From Darksidea phi (Eukaryota; Ascomycota; Dothideomycetes; Pleosporales; Lentitheciaceae), in assembly GCA_030770425.1 (NCBI GenBank), contig JASJFT010000369.1:1-25016 (forward strand): a stretch of 25,016 nt of DNA. Direction: 5' to 3'. The notes below the pieces were generated by a model. That model was not told where the DNA came from. It worked only from the letters and a program-made list of their open reading frames with translations, and made no database searches. Below are positions 12,261 to 21,686 of the stretch, piece by piece; the first letter of the stretch is position 1; each line of letters begins with the position of its first letter. The translations under genes and the position numbers were made by a program.

Positions 12261-13199
12261 AGAAGGCTTAAGAAAATATATATCGAACTTATTATTAATA
12301 GTCTACTCTAGTAGATTATTAGGAATAGATATTATTTTTTTTTTCTTTCTATTATTTTTTTAGTAACCTTATTAGTTTTTCTTAAATTTAATACTTCTTA
12401 AATTATTATTAGTATTACTATCCGTATTTCTCTATATTTTCTTAGAAGTAGCTTATTAGTTCTTTATTACTTATAGTAGGGCTTTAGTAGGCTTATAGAC
12501 CTCTTTTTAGAGAATTATAAAAACTTTAATAGAAATCTTTAAACTAAGTATTAGATTCTTTTTAAGTAAATAGATCTTCTTTTATACTTTAACCTATTAA
12601 TTAATTAGATTATCGCGATATAAAGTATTATTTTAGTATTTTAGCTCTAGCTTTAGATCCGACTTTCCTATAGTAGTTAGATTATATTTTATCTACTTTA
12701 GAATATTATCTAGTTAGTATAAAGTCTAGTTATAATAGTTAATTAAGAACTAGATTTACTTAAAGAATTTTCTTCTAAGTATTATATTATAATACCCGAG
12801 CTTATAGAAGAGAAATTAAGTAGATATATTCTTTCTTTAAATTAATAGATTAGCTTAAATAGCTATATTAACTAAGTAACTATATTTCCTATTAAACTTA
12901 TTAAGAGAGATTAGTTTCTTTAATTAATAGAAAATAAGCTTTAGCTTTTTCTTTACTATCTTTAAATATTTAAAGTAGACTAGTAGGTATATACTAGTAT
13001 TACTATTTACTAATCCCCTTAGCTATATAGCTAGGCTATTTACTATAAGTTAAATAAAGAGTATAAATAATTTTAAATTAACGAGCTATAGTATCTTAAT
13101 AAGCTATTAATAATTAAGAGATTTAATTACTCCTATATAGGTTACTAGGAAGAAGCTCTTCTCTAGTAACTTTTATTTTTTAATATTATAAAGAAGATA

Positions 13200-14280
13200 T
13201 TAGAGTTATACTTTAAACTACTTTCCTCTTTATATAAAGAATCTAAATAAGCTTCTTTCTTAAAATTATTAAGAAAGATAGTATTAACTTCTACTTTTAT
13301 AATATTCTATATTACTTTATATATAACGTAGTTAGAGTAGTTTTATTATTTATTTCTTTTCTTATAATTAAAGTAATAGTCTTACTTCTTATATTTTTTA
13401 AAAGAGTAGCTATAAAGTTTAGAGATATCTTTAAAATAAATAAGCTTCTTTTCTAACTTATTAGAGAAGGGTCTACTTATAGTTAACTACTTTCTCTTAG
13501 AGATAACTAATTAGTTACTTTAAGTAAGCTAGATCTTTTAGTACTAGTTATTCTTAAATAGTATTCTATTAGCTAAAGTTATATATTTATAGAGCTTATT
13601 AAAGATAAAATTACTATTATTAAATAAATTTACCTTATTTCTTAGCTCGAAGTAGAGCTTATCTACGAATTCTTCGTTCTACTAGTAATAAAATAGATAG
13701 ATCTCTATTACTAAATACTTAAAATCTTTAATTAAGTTACTAACTTTACTAAATATATTTATATATAGTTAGTAGAATTTAACTTTTATCTTCTTTTTCG
13801 CGTAGAGGTCTTTATAATATTTCTTAATATATTCTAGTAAATCTATATTAGATATAAAGTCTACTTCTTCTTTTCTAAAGTTTAGCTATATCTAAATATA
13901 GTCTTTTACTAGGTCTACTAATTAGGATATAATATAAGCTTAATAGATCTTAATTATCTACTAGAAGATTTCTTATATATACTAATTCTTATTAATAGTA
14001 AGTTTCTATTCTATATTATAAAGCTAGTTCTTTAACTTAAACTCTTTATTATTCTTAAATAAGATAGGGTCGGAATAGAATATAGTCTTTTAAGAGCTAG
14101 AGGTTTATAGGAAGTTACTTTAATAGTTCTCTATAATATTCTTCTCTTAAATAAGAATCTATATTCTATTACTTAAAATAATAGTTATAAATCCTAGTAA
14201 GACTAATAGAAATCTCGTAGAGTAGATACTAAGATAAAAAGTAGAAGTATTTTCTATTTTCTTTATAGTAAAGGGTAGTA
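13200..14280 (-). pseudogene. Gag of element Y
   Basis: A long stretch of the minus strand keeps a gag-like reading between stops: YYKDLYAKKK, KVGNLIKDFKYLVIEIY, EEFVDKLYFELRNKVNLF and KLYKYITLANRI. This resembles the retrotransposon gag capsid region of fungal Ty3/gypsy elements (small-residue helices with ...F..L...L...L.. patterning and ...K..DKLYFELRNKV). A Lys/Tyr-rich sequence near 13410-13370 (KKYKK-DYYFNYKK) is where a CCHC zinc knuckle would lie, but none of the Cys residues survives. Family assignment is by pattern only. Confidence 0.55.
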
Positions 14281-14380
14281 TATCTAAATCTAATAGGTAC
14301 TCGTAATAATTCTTATTAGATAGAAAAGTTCGTATTAGATTAAAGAATATAATTAGTTTAGTAGTTAGCTTTTTTTATAA

Positions 14381-15239
14381 GAAGCTTAACTAAAAGATTA
14401 GATATTAGACTAAATCCTACTAAAACCTTTCTAGGAGTCTAGGGGTTTAAAGTAGAGTATAATAAATAAAAAAGATTCTTTAAGAACTAATATTTAGACC
14501 ATTTAACTATATTATTATAAGGAAGAGTCTTACCTCTTTTATATCTTATTTACTATTAGGGTTATATTATAATAATAGAGCCTTAAAAGTAGACTTAGGA
14601 TTATACTAAGGAAGAACTATAAGTCCGATCTTAGTATAGATAACTATAAAGAAGGACTATTTAAGATCTTTCTCTAAATTTTATTACCTACTTATAGTTC
14701 TTTAAACTTATTAAAACTCTTTTTATAACTTTTTAATTTATCTTTTATAGTTATCTCTTTTCTTAGCTAATTAATTAAACTTATTAGTTATAATATTTAT
14801 AAAGATATTTCTATTAACTATATCTACTCCTATAGTATACGCTAGCCTTTTAGCTATAATAAGATAGAGACTATTATCTATTAAGATATTAATAATTAGA
14901 TTAGGTCCCTCCTAGATAACTAGTATATTCTAAACTATATTATAGTCTAGAAGTTCTTTCTATTCTTTCGTATTTATTAGGTAGGAGATTTAGGGTCTAT
15001 TTTTCTCTTAGAGTAATTTAATCCTCTTAATATACTTATCGATCTTCTCTTTAAGACTATCTTTACTTATACTCTCCTCTTAAGAAGAGAAGATAATCTT
15101 AAAAGTCTAAAGATTAATATATATATTTTTATTAATAAATATCTTTAAGGGGGTTAATTTATAAGTCTTAATTAACTTTTACTAGTATACTTTCTCTTTA
15201 AAGGAGGATATCTTACTTCTAGCCTAGCTTTAAGACCTA
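14381..15239. other. Unassigned segment between Y gag and the Z 3' end
   Basis: No protein domain was recognised with confidence. On the minus strand a short frame near 14910-14780 (NILIDNSLYLIIAKRLAYTIGVDI) faintly resembles an aspartic-protease segment (ALIDSG...L...A...G), which would imply a fragment of a further element. The part nearest 14380 should contain Y's 5' LTR and primer-binding site, but I could not find a matching 3' LTR. It contains one surviving CA (14500-14501). Confidence 0.35.
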
Positions 15240-15436
15240 GTCTAAGTATTATAGTACGGATATACTAGGGTTAAGGTAGAATATAAGTTATACTATAAAG
15301 GGCTAATACTAGAGTAAGTAGGGGCTATATATACCCGATATAGTAAGATCTAGTAAAGGGAGTACTATAGTTATAGATACGGTATATAATAGATATAAAT
15401 AGTTATAGGTTAATACTATAATAGTACCCCTCCTTT
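15240..15436 (-). repeat. Probable LTR and polypurine tract of element Z
   Basis: Read on the minus strand, a purine run AAAGGAGGGG at 15436-15427 (then GTACTAT) lies just beyond the Z chromodomain, where the polypurine tract primes plus-strand synthesis in LTR elements. The following bases would be the start of the 3' LTR, with the expected terminal TG changed to TA. About 100 bases on is a GGTATATATAG sequence that could be the LTR TATA box. The outer LTR end near 15240 is not defined, and the 5' LTR is outside the window, so the exact limits are uncertain. Confidence 0.5.
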
Positions 15437-15504
15437 AAATAGCTATACGTCTCGGATAGCTCTATAGAAAGAAAATTTACTAATATTAGTATCCTTCGGA
15501 TCTA

Positions 15505-15690
15505 TCTTAGGGTAGGTTTATCTAGGTAGTCGTTATAAAATTAGTAGACTATACTCTCTTAACCTTTTAGATCGAATACTAGCTACTAGATAGTAGGGTA
15601 GTATTTCTATTTAACTAAGTATATTAGTTATCGTAGGTCCTTATTATAGTAGTCTAGTAGGGACTCGAATTTCTATCGTTTAGTTAGCTC
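15505..15690 (-). pseudogene. Chromodomain at C-terminus of element Z pol
   Basis: The minus-strand frame reads KFESLLDYYNKDLR, LIYLVK-KYYPTI, LVFDLKG-ESIVY-FYNDYLDKPTLR. This follows the chromodomain outline: V-E-x-LLDHR, YLVKWKGY, S/TWEPxxDL, then the helix with ExIxxFxxxxPxKP. Trp and Gln positions are stops, as expected from TGG and CAA/CAG. It shows Z to be another chromovirus. In the family this domain recognises heterochromatic histone marks; it cannot be made here. Confidence 0.75.
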
Positions 15691-16049
15691 TTCTATTCTA
15701 TCTTCTTATTTAAGTATTCTTCCTCTAAGGTATTAGAACTTAGCTTTATTTATTACGTTTTATCCTAGAAATTCTTAAAAAAGGTATTTTAGTTAGAGTA
15801 GCGAGTTATAAAATACTAGAAATATTTTTATAGTTACTAGAAGTTCTAGGATATATACTTAGTCGTAAACTTTTAGAACTTTAAATAGACCTACTATCTT
15901 ATTATCTTCTTTTTTTATTAATTTATTAATTTTTATATTTCTTATATCTATAAAGACCTTATCTCCTATAGTAAATCTTAGTACGTCTTCTTACTTCTCG
16001 TTTATATAGTATTTATAGCGCTTAATAGATTATTTAATAATAGCTTTTA

Positions 16050-17250
16050 GCTAGGTAATAATACGATTAAACCTATTAGTAGTATTATTTACTTTAAAGA
16101 ATTCTTATTATTAGAACGGAAATAGATTTAGTAGTATTAATTAGCTAGACTCGACTCTAAGTTTTAGATAGAACCCGTAATTAGCGAAGAATAGAGAAAT
16201 ACTAGTTATTTTAGAGGTAATATTATTTATAGTAAATTCTATAAGGGGAAGCTATTATATCTAGTCGTTTTAGTAGAAATTTATAAATACCTAAAGGTAT
16301 ACTTTAATACTACTATTTACTTACTCGGTCTAGCTATCGGTCTTAGAGTAGAATAATAAGGAGTATTTTAATATAATCCTAAGTCTTATAGATAATTAGT
16401 CCTAAAACTATAATATAAACTAGGTTCCTTAATTAGATAGAATATTATTAGGGTAACTATAGAGGGAGTAAACTTAAGATATAAAGGTATCGATTAACTT
16501 AGATATATCGATTTTTCTAATAGAAATAATATAGTATATCTTTATAAGTCTATAGACTATAATAAGAATATATTTATATATATAGTCGTACTACCGTAAT
16601 TCTAGGAGCGGGGTAATATAGTTGATAGAAATATCCGACTATACCTAAAATAGAACTAGTAGAGGCTTAAGGAATCCTTAGGGCGATAATCTAGAGCTTT
16701 TAGTTTAGACGTAGAGTTTATATACTTAAACGTAGGTTTTAATATTATATATTATATATAGCTACTAATAGTTTTAGATAACTAGTTCTATTATTTTAAC
16801 TCGTTCTAGATATCTAACGGGCGTAGAATTATATATTTAATATAGAATCTATATACGAAGTTTATTATAAGGTAGTATAAAGAAGTATTCTTAATACTAT
16901 ATACGACCTTAGTAAAGTATAAAGTCTAGTATTAATACTTATATAATTTTTTAAAGGTATTTTAGCTAACGTCTTATACTTAAGTCTAAGAGGGTAGTAA
17001 TTATTTCTATAACTATTAGTATAGTAGAGTATATAAAGTTAATTAGTTCGTTAATAGATCGATCTATAATAGAAAGGATTAGTAGTACTATACTTATAGG
17101 GGTTTAGTCGAGGAGGTCTTTTAAAACTTTATTACTAAGAACTTCTAGTAGAAGGACTATTCGTAGTTTATTTTTTACTTTATTATTAGAAGTATTATTC
17201 TTATTTAGTCGATTCTCTAATATCCTACTTAGTATATCTAGTCGTATAGC
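16050..17250 (-). pseudogene. Integrase of element Z
   Basis: The core includes YILIIVYRLIKIYYII (for a DAIMTVTDRFTKxxHLIP type strand), KLIDTFIS, NNILSN-GT-F (for the SDRGxQF segment), KYSLLFYSKTDS-TE-VNSSIKVYL at about 16345-16300 and FINFYQNDQIYNSFPL after it. The last two match the TDGQTExxNxxLxxYLR helix with the catalytic Glu kept, followed by the post-core QxDWxxxLP motif. The first two catalytic acidic residues have been altered. The upstream zinc domain is not readable. Confidence 0.75.
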
Positions 17251-17289
17251 TTTTAAGTCTAGTTAATAAATAATTCTAAAGTTAAATTA

Positions 17290-18620
17290 TAATAGAAACT
17301 CCGACTAGCGAATCTAGTATTATAATAATACCTTTATAGTTATAAAGTATTCTAGATTCTTATAGTTAGTAACGATTTTAAACGGTTCCGTAGTTCCTTA
17401 GAGTTCTAGTTACTATTCTTCTAAGAACTTAATAATTACTAATAATTCTTTATTATAAATCTTATAATTATATTTAGTAGTACTATATTTACTTAAAAAG
17501 TAGGTAATCGTATATAGAATACTATTATTATTATATTAGAAGAGGATACTACCTAATACCTAATTAGAAGTATTAGTTTCTAGAACTATCTTCTTAGTAA
17601 AGTCGTATATTATTAGTACCGGTACTATAGTAAAGGAATTTTTAAGTAACTTAAAGGTAATTATCTATTTAATAGTTTAGTTCTACGGGGTATTCTTATA
17701 TAGAAGTTTATTAAGTAGAGTATATATCTTTAAGAAGTCTTAAATAAAGTATTAATAAAAGTTTATAAAGTTTAGGAATTTCTATAAATCCTTTAAATAA
17801 GAGGGTTATATCTATTTTAAAATTATAGTAACTTTCTTAGAGTCTATTTTAATACTATTAGAAAAGATAATAAGTCTAAGGTATTTAATCTTTATAACCT
17901 TAAACTTATATTTATAGATATTAATTTAAAGATTAATATTAATTAATCTCTAAACTACTTCTCGGACGTACTTTTAGTATTCTTTTCTATTATCTAAGTA
18001 GACTAGGACGTCGTTAAGATATATAGTATAGGTATAGTCTAGTAGATTATAAAGGGTATAATTAATATAGTTCTAAAAGGATACTAGTACGTTATAAAGG
18101 TTAAAAGGTATAACTAAGATTTCGAAAAGTTTAAAATATATAATAAACGCTATTTTCTACTTATATCCTTTAGCGATATATAATTTATTAAAGGTAGTAA
18201 TAATATTAAGTTTAGTATATATCTTTATATTATAGAGAGTATTAAGAGTTTCTTGAATAAGAGGTAGTAGGTAGTAGTTCTTAATAGTAATATTATTTAG
18301 GCCTTTATAGTCTTAATATATATATACTTCTCTACTTAGTTTTACTACTAGGAGTAGAAGGGCGATATATTATATACGGGATTCTCGAATAAAACCCTTA
18401 TTTAGGTTATCGTCTAGCTATTTACGTATAACTCGAAGTTTAGGTAGAAAAAAAGGTTAATTCTTTTAATATAGGGGTTCTTTACCTAGAATAATATTAA
18501 TCTTATAATCCTATACTCGTTTTAGTAAAAGTTCGTCTACTTTTCTAGGGAGGAATCCGGCTACTATATCCCTTAGCTATTCTAGAAGTTTCTTTTTTAG
18601 CTTATCGTTAGATAGAGGTA
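17290..18620 (-). pseudogene. Reverse transcriptase and RNase H of element Z
   Basis: Minus-strand motifs run in order: RVIRK-LDDNLNKGFIRESR near 18430, then a frame break, the LLPLIQETLN/IYTKLNI region, FQNYINYTLYNLLD, and YLNDVLVYLDNRKEY at about 18022-17980 (YxDD read as YLND). KYVREVV, KIKYLGLIIS, PSYLKDLQKFLNFINFYRRFI, and then the RNase H start ETNTSN-VLGSIL (TDAS with the Asp lost) and YNKELLVIIKFLEEW (YDKELLAI with Tyr-Asn) follow. This is a complete Ty3/gypsy RT/RNase H set in order, with key acidic residues changed to Asn. Confidence 0.85.
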
Positions 18621-19456
18621 GTTTCCCTACTAAGAACTTATTAATATCTAATTCTTTAATACCTCGAAGGTATAGGGTATATTTATAGTTAGTAAGAAAT
18701 TTATAGAACTATAGTAGGAACTTATCTAGGAGAGTAGTTATAATTTTACTATTTAGAATATCTTTAAATTCTTCTTTAGTAAGGTTTAAAATTTAATCTC
18801 CTTTATTCTTTAATAATATTTTAAGTACTTAGTCTAGCTTATCCTATATAATACGGGTAGCTTTTATATCGGGTTATTTATAGAATTATATAAAGGTTAT
18901 AGCTCGTATAAGACGAATATTAAAGAAATTAAAAGATTTATAATTTAGTTTAATTAGTAGAAGGATACTAAGTAGTAATAGTAGTTCTTTCTTAAATTTC
19001 TTTAAGTTAACTCGGCGTCCTCCTACTTATATAGCTAGGAGTAGTTTAGTTATAACGTAATTTCGTACTATAATTACTCGATATTCTAGAATTTTTCTAT
19101 ATTTAGTATCTAAGTTCCTTATTCTATAGTAGGGGTAGTCTAGCGTAAGTTCGAGGAATAGGTCTATTAAAGTTTCTCTATTTAATTAACGGAGATTATA
19201 CTTATCGATATTCTTAATATATAAAGGTAGTTAATAATTTATTATATTAATTTATAGCTTAGGGTATAGTAGTTCGGTTTTATCTAATATATTTTTACTA
19301 GAGGGGGTAGCTAAGAAAGCTACTTATACGGCCTTAGTTCCGTAGTAGTAATATTTCTAATATGTTACAACCCCACGCGAATTACAGGATACGGGGCATC
19401 CCGAGAAGGTTAGAAGCTAAGACAAGGGCTTAGTCAGTGATCCAATATTACGTGAC

Positions 19457-19554
19457 AATGATCTAGTTGATCTATGTCTTAGCGAACAGAGCAAACAGAG
19501 TATGACCAATAATGATCTGGTTGATCTGTGTCTTAGCGAACAGAGCAAGCAGAG
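19457..19554 (+). repeat. Direct repeat inside the W LTR (2 x 44 bp, period 54)
   Basis: Copy 1 (19457-19500) and copy 2 (19511-19554) both run from AATGATCT through TTGATCT, GTCTTAGCGAACAGAG and GCAAxCAGAG. They differ at three positions, in each case A in copy 1 and G in copy 2. The partial similarity extends a few bases upstream (TGAC-CAAT). The pair lies upstream of the presumed TATA box, in the U3 part of the LTR, where duplicated enhancer-like sequence is common in LTR elements; that role is inferred. Confidence 0.85.
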
Positions 19555-19573
19555 CAAAGCAAAGCGGGACAGA

Positions 19574-19580
19574 TATAAGA
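19574..19580 (+). promoter_or_regulatory. TATA-like box in the W LTR
   Basis: TATAAGA lies about half way into the LTR, just after a GC-richer AAAGCGGGACAG stretch. The position suits the U3 promoter of an LTR element, with transcription expected to start some 25-40 bases on. No experimental or comparative support is available from the window. Confidence 0.4.
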
Positions 19581-19610
19581 AGATAGAGGATCTCTTAGAT
19601 TTTCTATCTT
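19580..19610 (+). other. Small hairpin in the W LTR
   Basis: AAGATAGA (19580-19587) and TCTATCTT (19603-19610) are perfectly complementary around a 15-base loop. It lies directly after the TATA-like box, near the likely start of the R region, so it could be in the 5' end of the transcript. It may also be chance. Confidence 0.3.
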
Positions 19611-19797
19611 GATTCTTTATAGTTAATCTTCAGTTCTTTACCTAACACTTACGAACAAGATTGGATCTTTTCCTAAGTGGTTATTCTAGTAATAGAATTC
19701 GTTGACTTGATCTTGACCTATCAGAAACCAACGGTGCGATAAACGTTCTATCGGCCCTAACCCGGATCCCGTATAAAGGTACGTACAACGCATAATA

Positions 19798-19829
19798 TAT
19801 TAACTACCCTAAACTAAGGTCACGTCGAC
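19798..19829 (+). other. W leader between LTR and gag; no primer-binding site recognised
   Basis: A primer-binding site complementary to a tRNA 3' end should begin with TGG directly after the LTR. The bases after 19797 (TATTAACTACCCTAAAC) have no TGG. RIP would change TGG to TAG or TAA, so the site may be hidden, but no tRNA can be named from it. Gag begins at about 19830. Confidence 0.4.
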
Positions 19830-20753
19830 ATAGCAACTCTATCTAGCTCACGCAACACCTCTAGGGAAAGCGCAACTGGGGCTCCAGCAACGAACCTAGC
19901 GGCCCTAATCCAGCAATAAGTAGCTTAGATAGTTGAGTTACAGCAGGCCATGATGTCGCTATAAGGATCGCTACAACAGGTACGGGCGGGACTTAGGACG
20001 AAGTCAAAGATCCCGATGCCAGAAAAATACGATGGCGGAAAGGAAGGCTTGAGGCCGTTCCTTATACAATTGGACCTATACTACCGGTTCAACTCTACTA
20101 CGTTCACCAGCGACCAGGATAAGATCCTTACCGCGGGCATATATATGACAGGTAAAGTAGCTATGTGGATATAGCCCCTAATCGACGATCACATGGCTAA
20201 CGAAGACTCCTTGTCGAAGCGACGCGACGAAACGAAGGTAGTGTTTGAAGATTAGGATTCGTTCAAGGAACAAATGCGCATGGTCTTCGGAGACATTGAT
20301 GAGGTCTAGTAGGCCGAACGCCAGATCTAAAGGCTGAGGCAGACTAAGTCAGCAAGCACGTACACCACCGAATTCAAATAGCTATAGTGTAAGATCGACT
20401 GGGACGATGTACCTCTTATAGTCGTATACTACAACGGACTCAAGGAGCCAATCAAGGACGAGTTGGCCCGACTTGAAAAATCAGACGACCTAGCGGAACT
20501 AATTGAGACGACGATCCGTATCGATAATCGACTACACGAACGAGTACTCGAGAAACGAGATGCTATGGGACTAGTAAGAGTCTATAGAAAAGAGTAAGTG
20601 GCTCGAAAGCGCGGATTCTATAAGGGTTATAACGAAATGGACGTTAGTATGGTCCAGGAAAAGAAATACCTAAGGAATAAGAAACGCGAACAAGGTAGGA
20701 AGCCATGGAAAGTCCTAGTAGACGAGATAAGACGACGTCGAGACGAAAAGGCG

Positions 20754-20795
20754 TGTCTACGCTGCGGCATACAGGGACACTTCGCCAGGGAATAC
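20754..20795 (+). other. First zinc knuckle in W gag, last Cys lost
   Basis: The codons read C-LR-C-GIQG-H-FARE-Y, which is the CCHC nucleocapsid knuckle (C-x2-C-x4-H-x4-C) with the final Cys replaced by Tyr (TAC for TGC/TGT), a single G-to-A change. Such knuckles bind the genomic RNA for packaging. It follows an Arg/Lys-rich stretch, as usual in gag. Confidence 0.85.
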
Positions 20796-21044
20796 GGCGA
20801 GGAAAAGAAAAGTATAGGGAGCTAGGATGGCGCCAAGCGTGTAAATATAATTAGGTATAGTAAAGAAAAAGAAACCAAGCCTGACTCGATACCCGAGATA
20901 TAGTACGACGCCAGCGGGTAGAACGAGGTCGAAGAAATCACTCGACAACAAGATGACCTAGAGCTCGAGATAGGAGAACTAAAACTCGACGGGCCAGATG
21001 AGGTCAGCGTAGAAGACGTTTTCAGACGGTTAGTATATAATGAG

Positions 21045-21086
21045 TGTTAGAAATGTGGGACCAGCTAGTACATCGCTGAACATTAC
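21045..21086 (+). other. Second, degraded zinc knuckle in W gag
   Basis: In the same gag frame the codons read C-(stop)K-C-GTS(stop)-Y-IAEH-Y. Spacing fits C-x2-C-x4-H-x4-C, with His read as Tyr (CAC to TAC) and the last Cys read as Tyr (TGC to TAC), plus two TAG codons. All four changes are transitions of the RIP type. Assignment depends on undoing these changes, so it is inferred. Confidence 0.6.
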
Positions 21087-21221
21087 ACCGACGCAAAAAA
21101 GCCAATATACGTCACGGGAGATCGAGGCTGGTAGGCGATAGGCCAGGCCCTAAGACTCTAAGGACTAGAAGGTTGTAAGGTAACCTGGGACTACAATAAT
21201 GTAGGCCACGACGCGCTACTA

Positions 21222-21686
21222 TGGACAAACTGTACGGGAAATTGCGAGTACCACGCCCGATAGAAGGAGGAAACTATAATACTCCTAGGAAGTAGCTTGT
21301 ACATGTACCTTCGAAATGTAGAATACCCAATGGTAGGATGCCATATCTACGACTACAACAACTAGGCCCAGGCTCATAAGGAGCAAGGATGGCTAGGATG
21401 GGTTGATTGCTACGATGACGAATGCGATAAGTATTTCCCGATGAAACACGCTACAGGACGATGGCCACGCGGACTAACCTGGGTAGATACTAAAGGATAT
21501 AAACGAGACATCAACTATAGGATTATATACCAAGAACCTGATTACGAGGCCGTATATTGGACGTACTGCGATCGATCATGTATCCTACACCTAGCGCAAC
21601 AAGAGCTTACGGCTAGAAGGGAAGAAGATATCTTCTATTAAAACCTCAAAAGGAAGGAATGCCTTATCGAACGATGCGAATTGCAC
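21222..21686 (+). other. Cys/His-rich segment between gag knuckles and protease
   Basis: Four similar motifs lie in the gag frame: W-TN-C-TGN-C-EY-H (21222-21254), W-VD-C-YDDE-C-DKYFPMK-H (21399-21449), W-TY-C-DRS-C-IL-H (21558-21590) and C-LIER-C-EL-H (21660-21686). The common theme is W-x2-C-x(3,4)-C-x2-H, which looks like repeated metal binding. The segment also has many aromatic residues and is unlike capsid. From memory, fungal Ty3/gypsy gag-pol proteins can carry a single WTxCxxDxC-type motif in this region; I cannot check this. The Cys and His residues are mostly intact despite the RIP around them. Confidence 0.6.

Larger units (their letters stand above)
9000..14380 (-). pseudogene. 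Element Y: degenerate Ty3/gypsy chromovirus gag-pol
   Basis: Read on the minus strand, the order is gag (about 14280-13200), a protease/linker region I could not resolve (13200-12260), reverse transcriptase and RNase H (about 12260-10640), integrase (about 10375-9560) and a chromodomain (about 9312-9115). This gene order, with integrase after RNase H and a C-terminal chromodomain, is that of the chromovirus clade of Ty3/gypsy. All domains are broken by stops in every frame, and Cys, His, Asp, Trp and Gln positions are replaced as RIP predicts. There is no open frame. The exact 5' boundary, LTRs and primer-binding site were not found. Confidence 0.85.
76..19362. other. RIP-saturated AT-rich transposon nest
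   Basis: The whole block is very AT-rich, and reading it through I found only six CA or TG dinucleotides (near 8295, 11233, 11969, 14500, 16623 and 18254). Remaining C is in CC, CT or CG, and remaining G in GG, AG or CG. TA, CTAG and TATA are greatly over-represented, and stop codons are dense in all frames, so no open frame of note survives. This is the expected end state of repeat-induced point mutation acting on both strands. Both edges coincide with LTR termini. The block contains elements X, Y and Z described separately. Confidence 0.9.
15437..19362 (-). pseudogene. Element Z: degenerate Ty3/gypsy chromovirus pol, 5' end cut by W
   Basis: On the minus strand the order is a gag/protease remnant (19362 to about 18620, poorly readable), RT and RNase H (about 18620-17290), integrase (about 17250-16050) and chromodomain (about 15690-15505). 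A pre-RT segment reads DIVAGFLPRKVDELLLKRV and then LGKEPLY, the usual linker between protease and RT. It differs in sequence from Y, so it is a separate family or lineage. The 5' part is interrupted exactly at the LTR start of element W at 19363 and presumably resumes beyond W, outside the window. All frames are stop-ridden through RIP. Confidence 0.85.
19363..19797 (+). repeat. 5' LTR of element W (435 bp)
   Basis: The left end is TGTTACAACCCCACGCG. The right end is inferred from the LTR end at 1-75, which shows the unmutated terminal TAACA where this copy has TAATA. The ends form the inverted pair TGTTA/TAACA typical of LTRs. It carries an internal duplication (19457-19554), a TATA-like sequence and a hairpin. 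It abuts saturated-RIP sequence on the left with an abrupt change of composition. Five-base target duplication (TAATA on the left side) can only be tested with the far end of the element. Confidence 0.9.

Noticed and set aside
14461..14660. 5' LTR of element Y
   Set aside because: The location is right, but I found no matching copy at the other end of Y (8079-9000) and no primer-binding site, so it is left as unassigned.
76..19362. Mitochondrial DNA or a simple AT satellite
   Set aside because: RT, RNase H, integrase and chromodomain motifs are readable in order, and the specific loss of CA/TG rather than general GC loss points to RIP of nuclear retroelements.
76..19362. tRNA, rRNA, CRISPR or host genes hidden in the AT-rich block
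   Set aside because: No cloverleaf-like or rRNA-like sequence, no regularly spaced short repeats and no non-transposon protein motif were seen; RIP would also have destroyed recognisable signals.
20757..20951. 64-codon minus-strand open frame
   Set aside because: It overlaps the zinc-knuckle part of W gag on the opposite strand, has no recognisable domain and ends at no signal; it is a shadow of gag.
21441..21641. 66-codon open frame as an independent gene
   Set aside because: It continues the gag frame on both sides and holds one of the Cys/His motifs; the boundaries are an internal Met and a TAA of RIP type.
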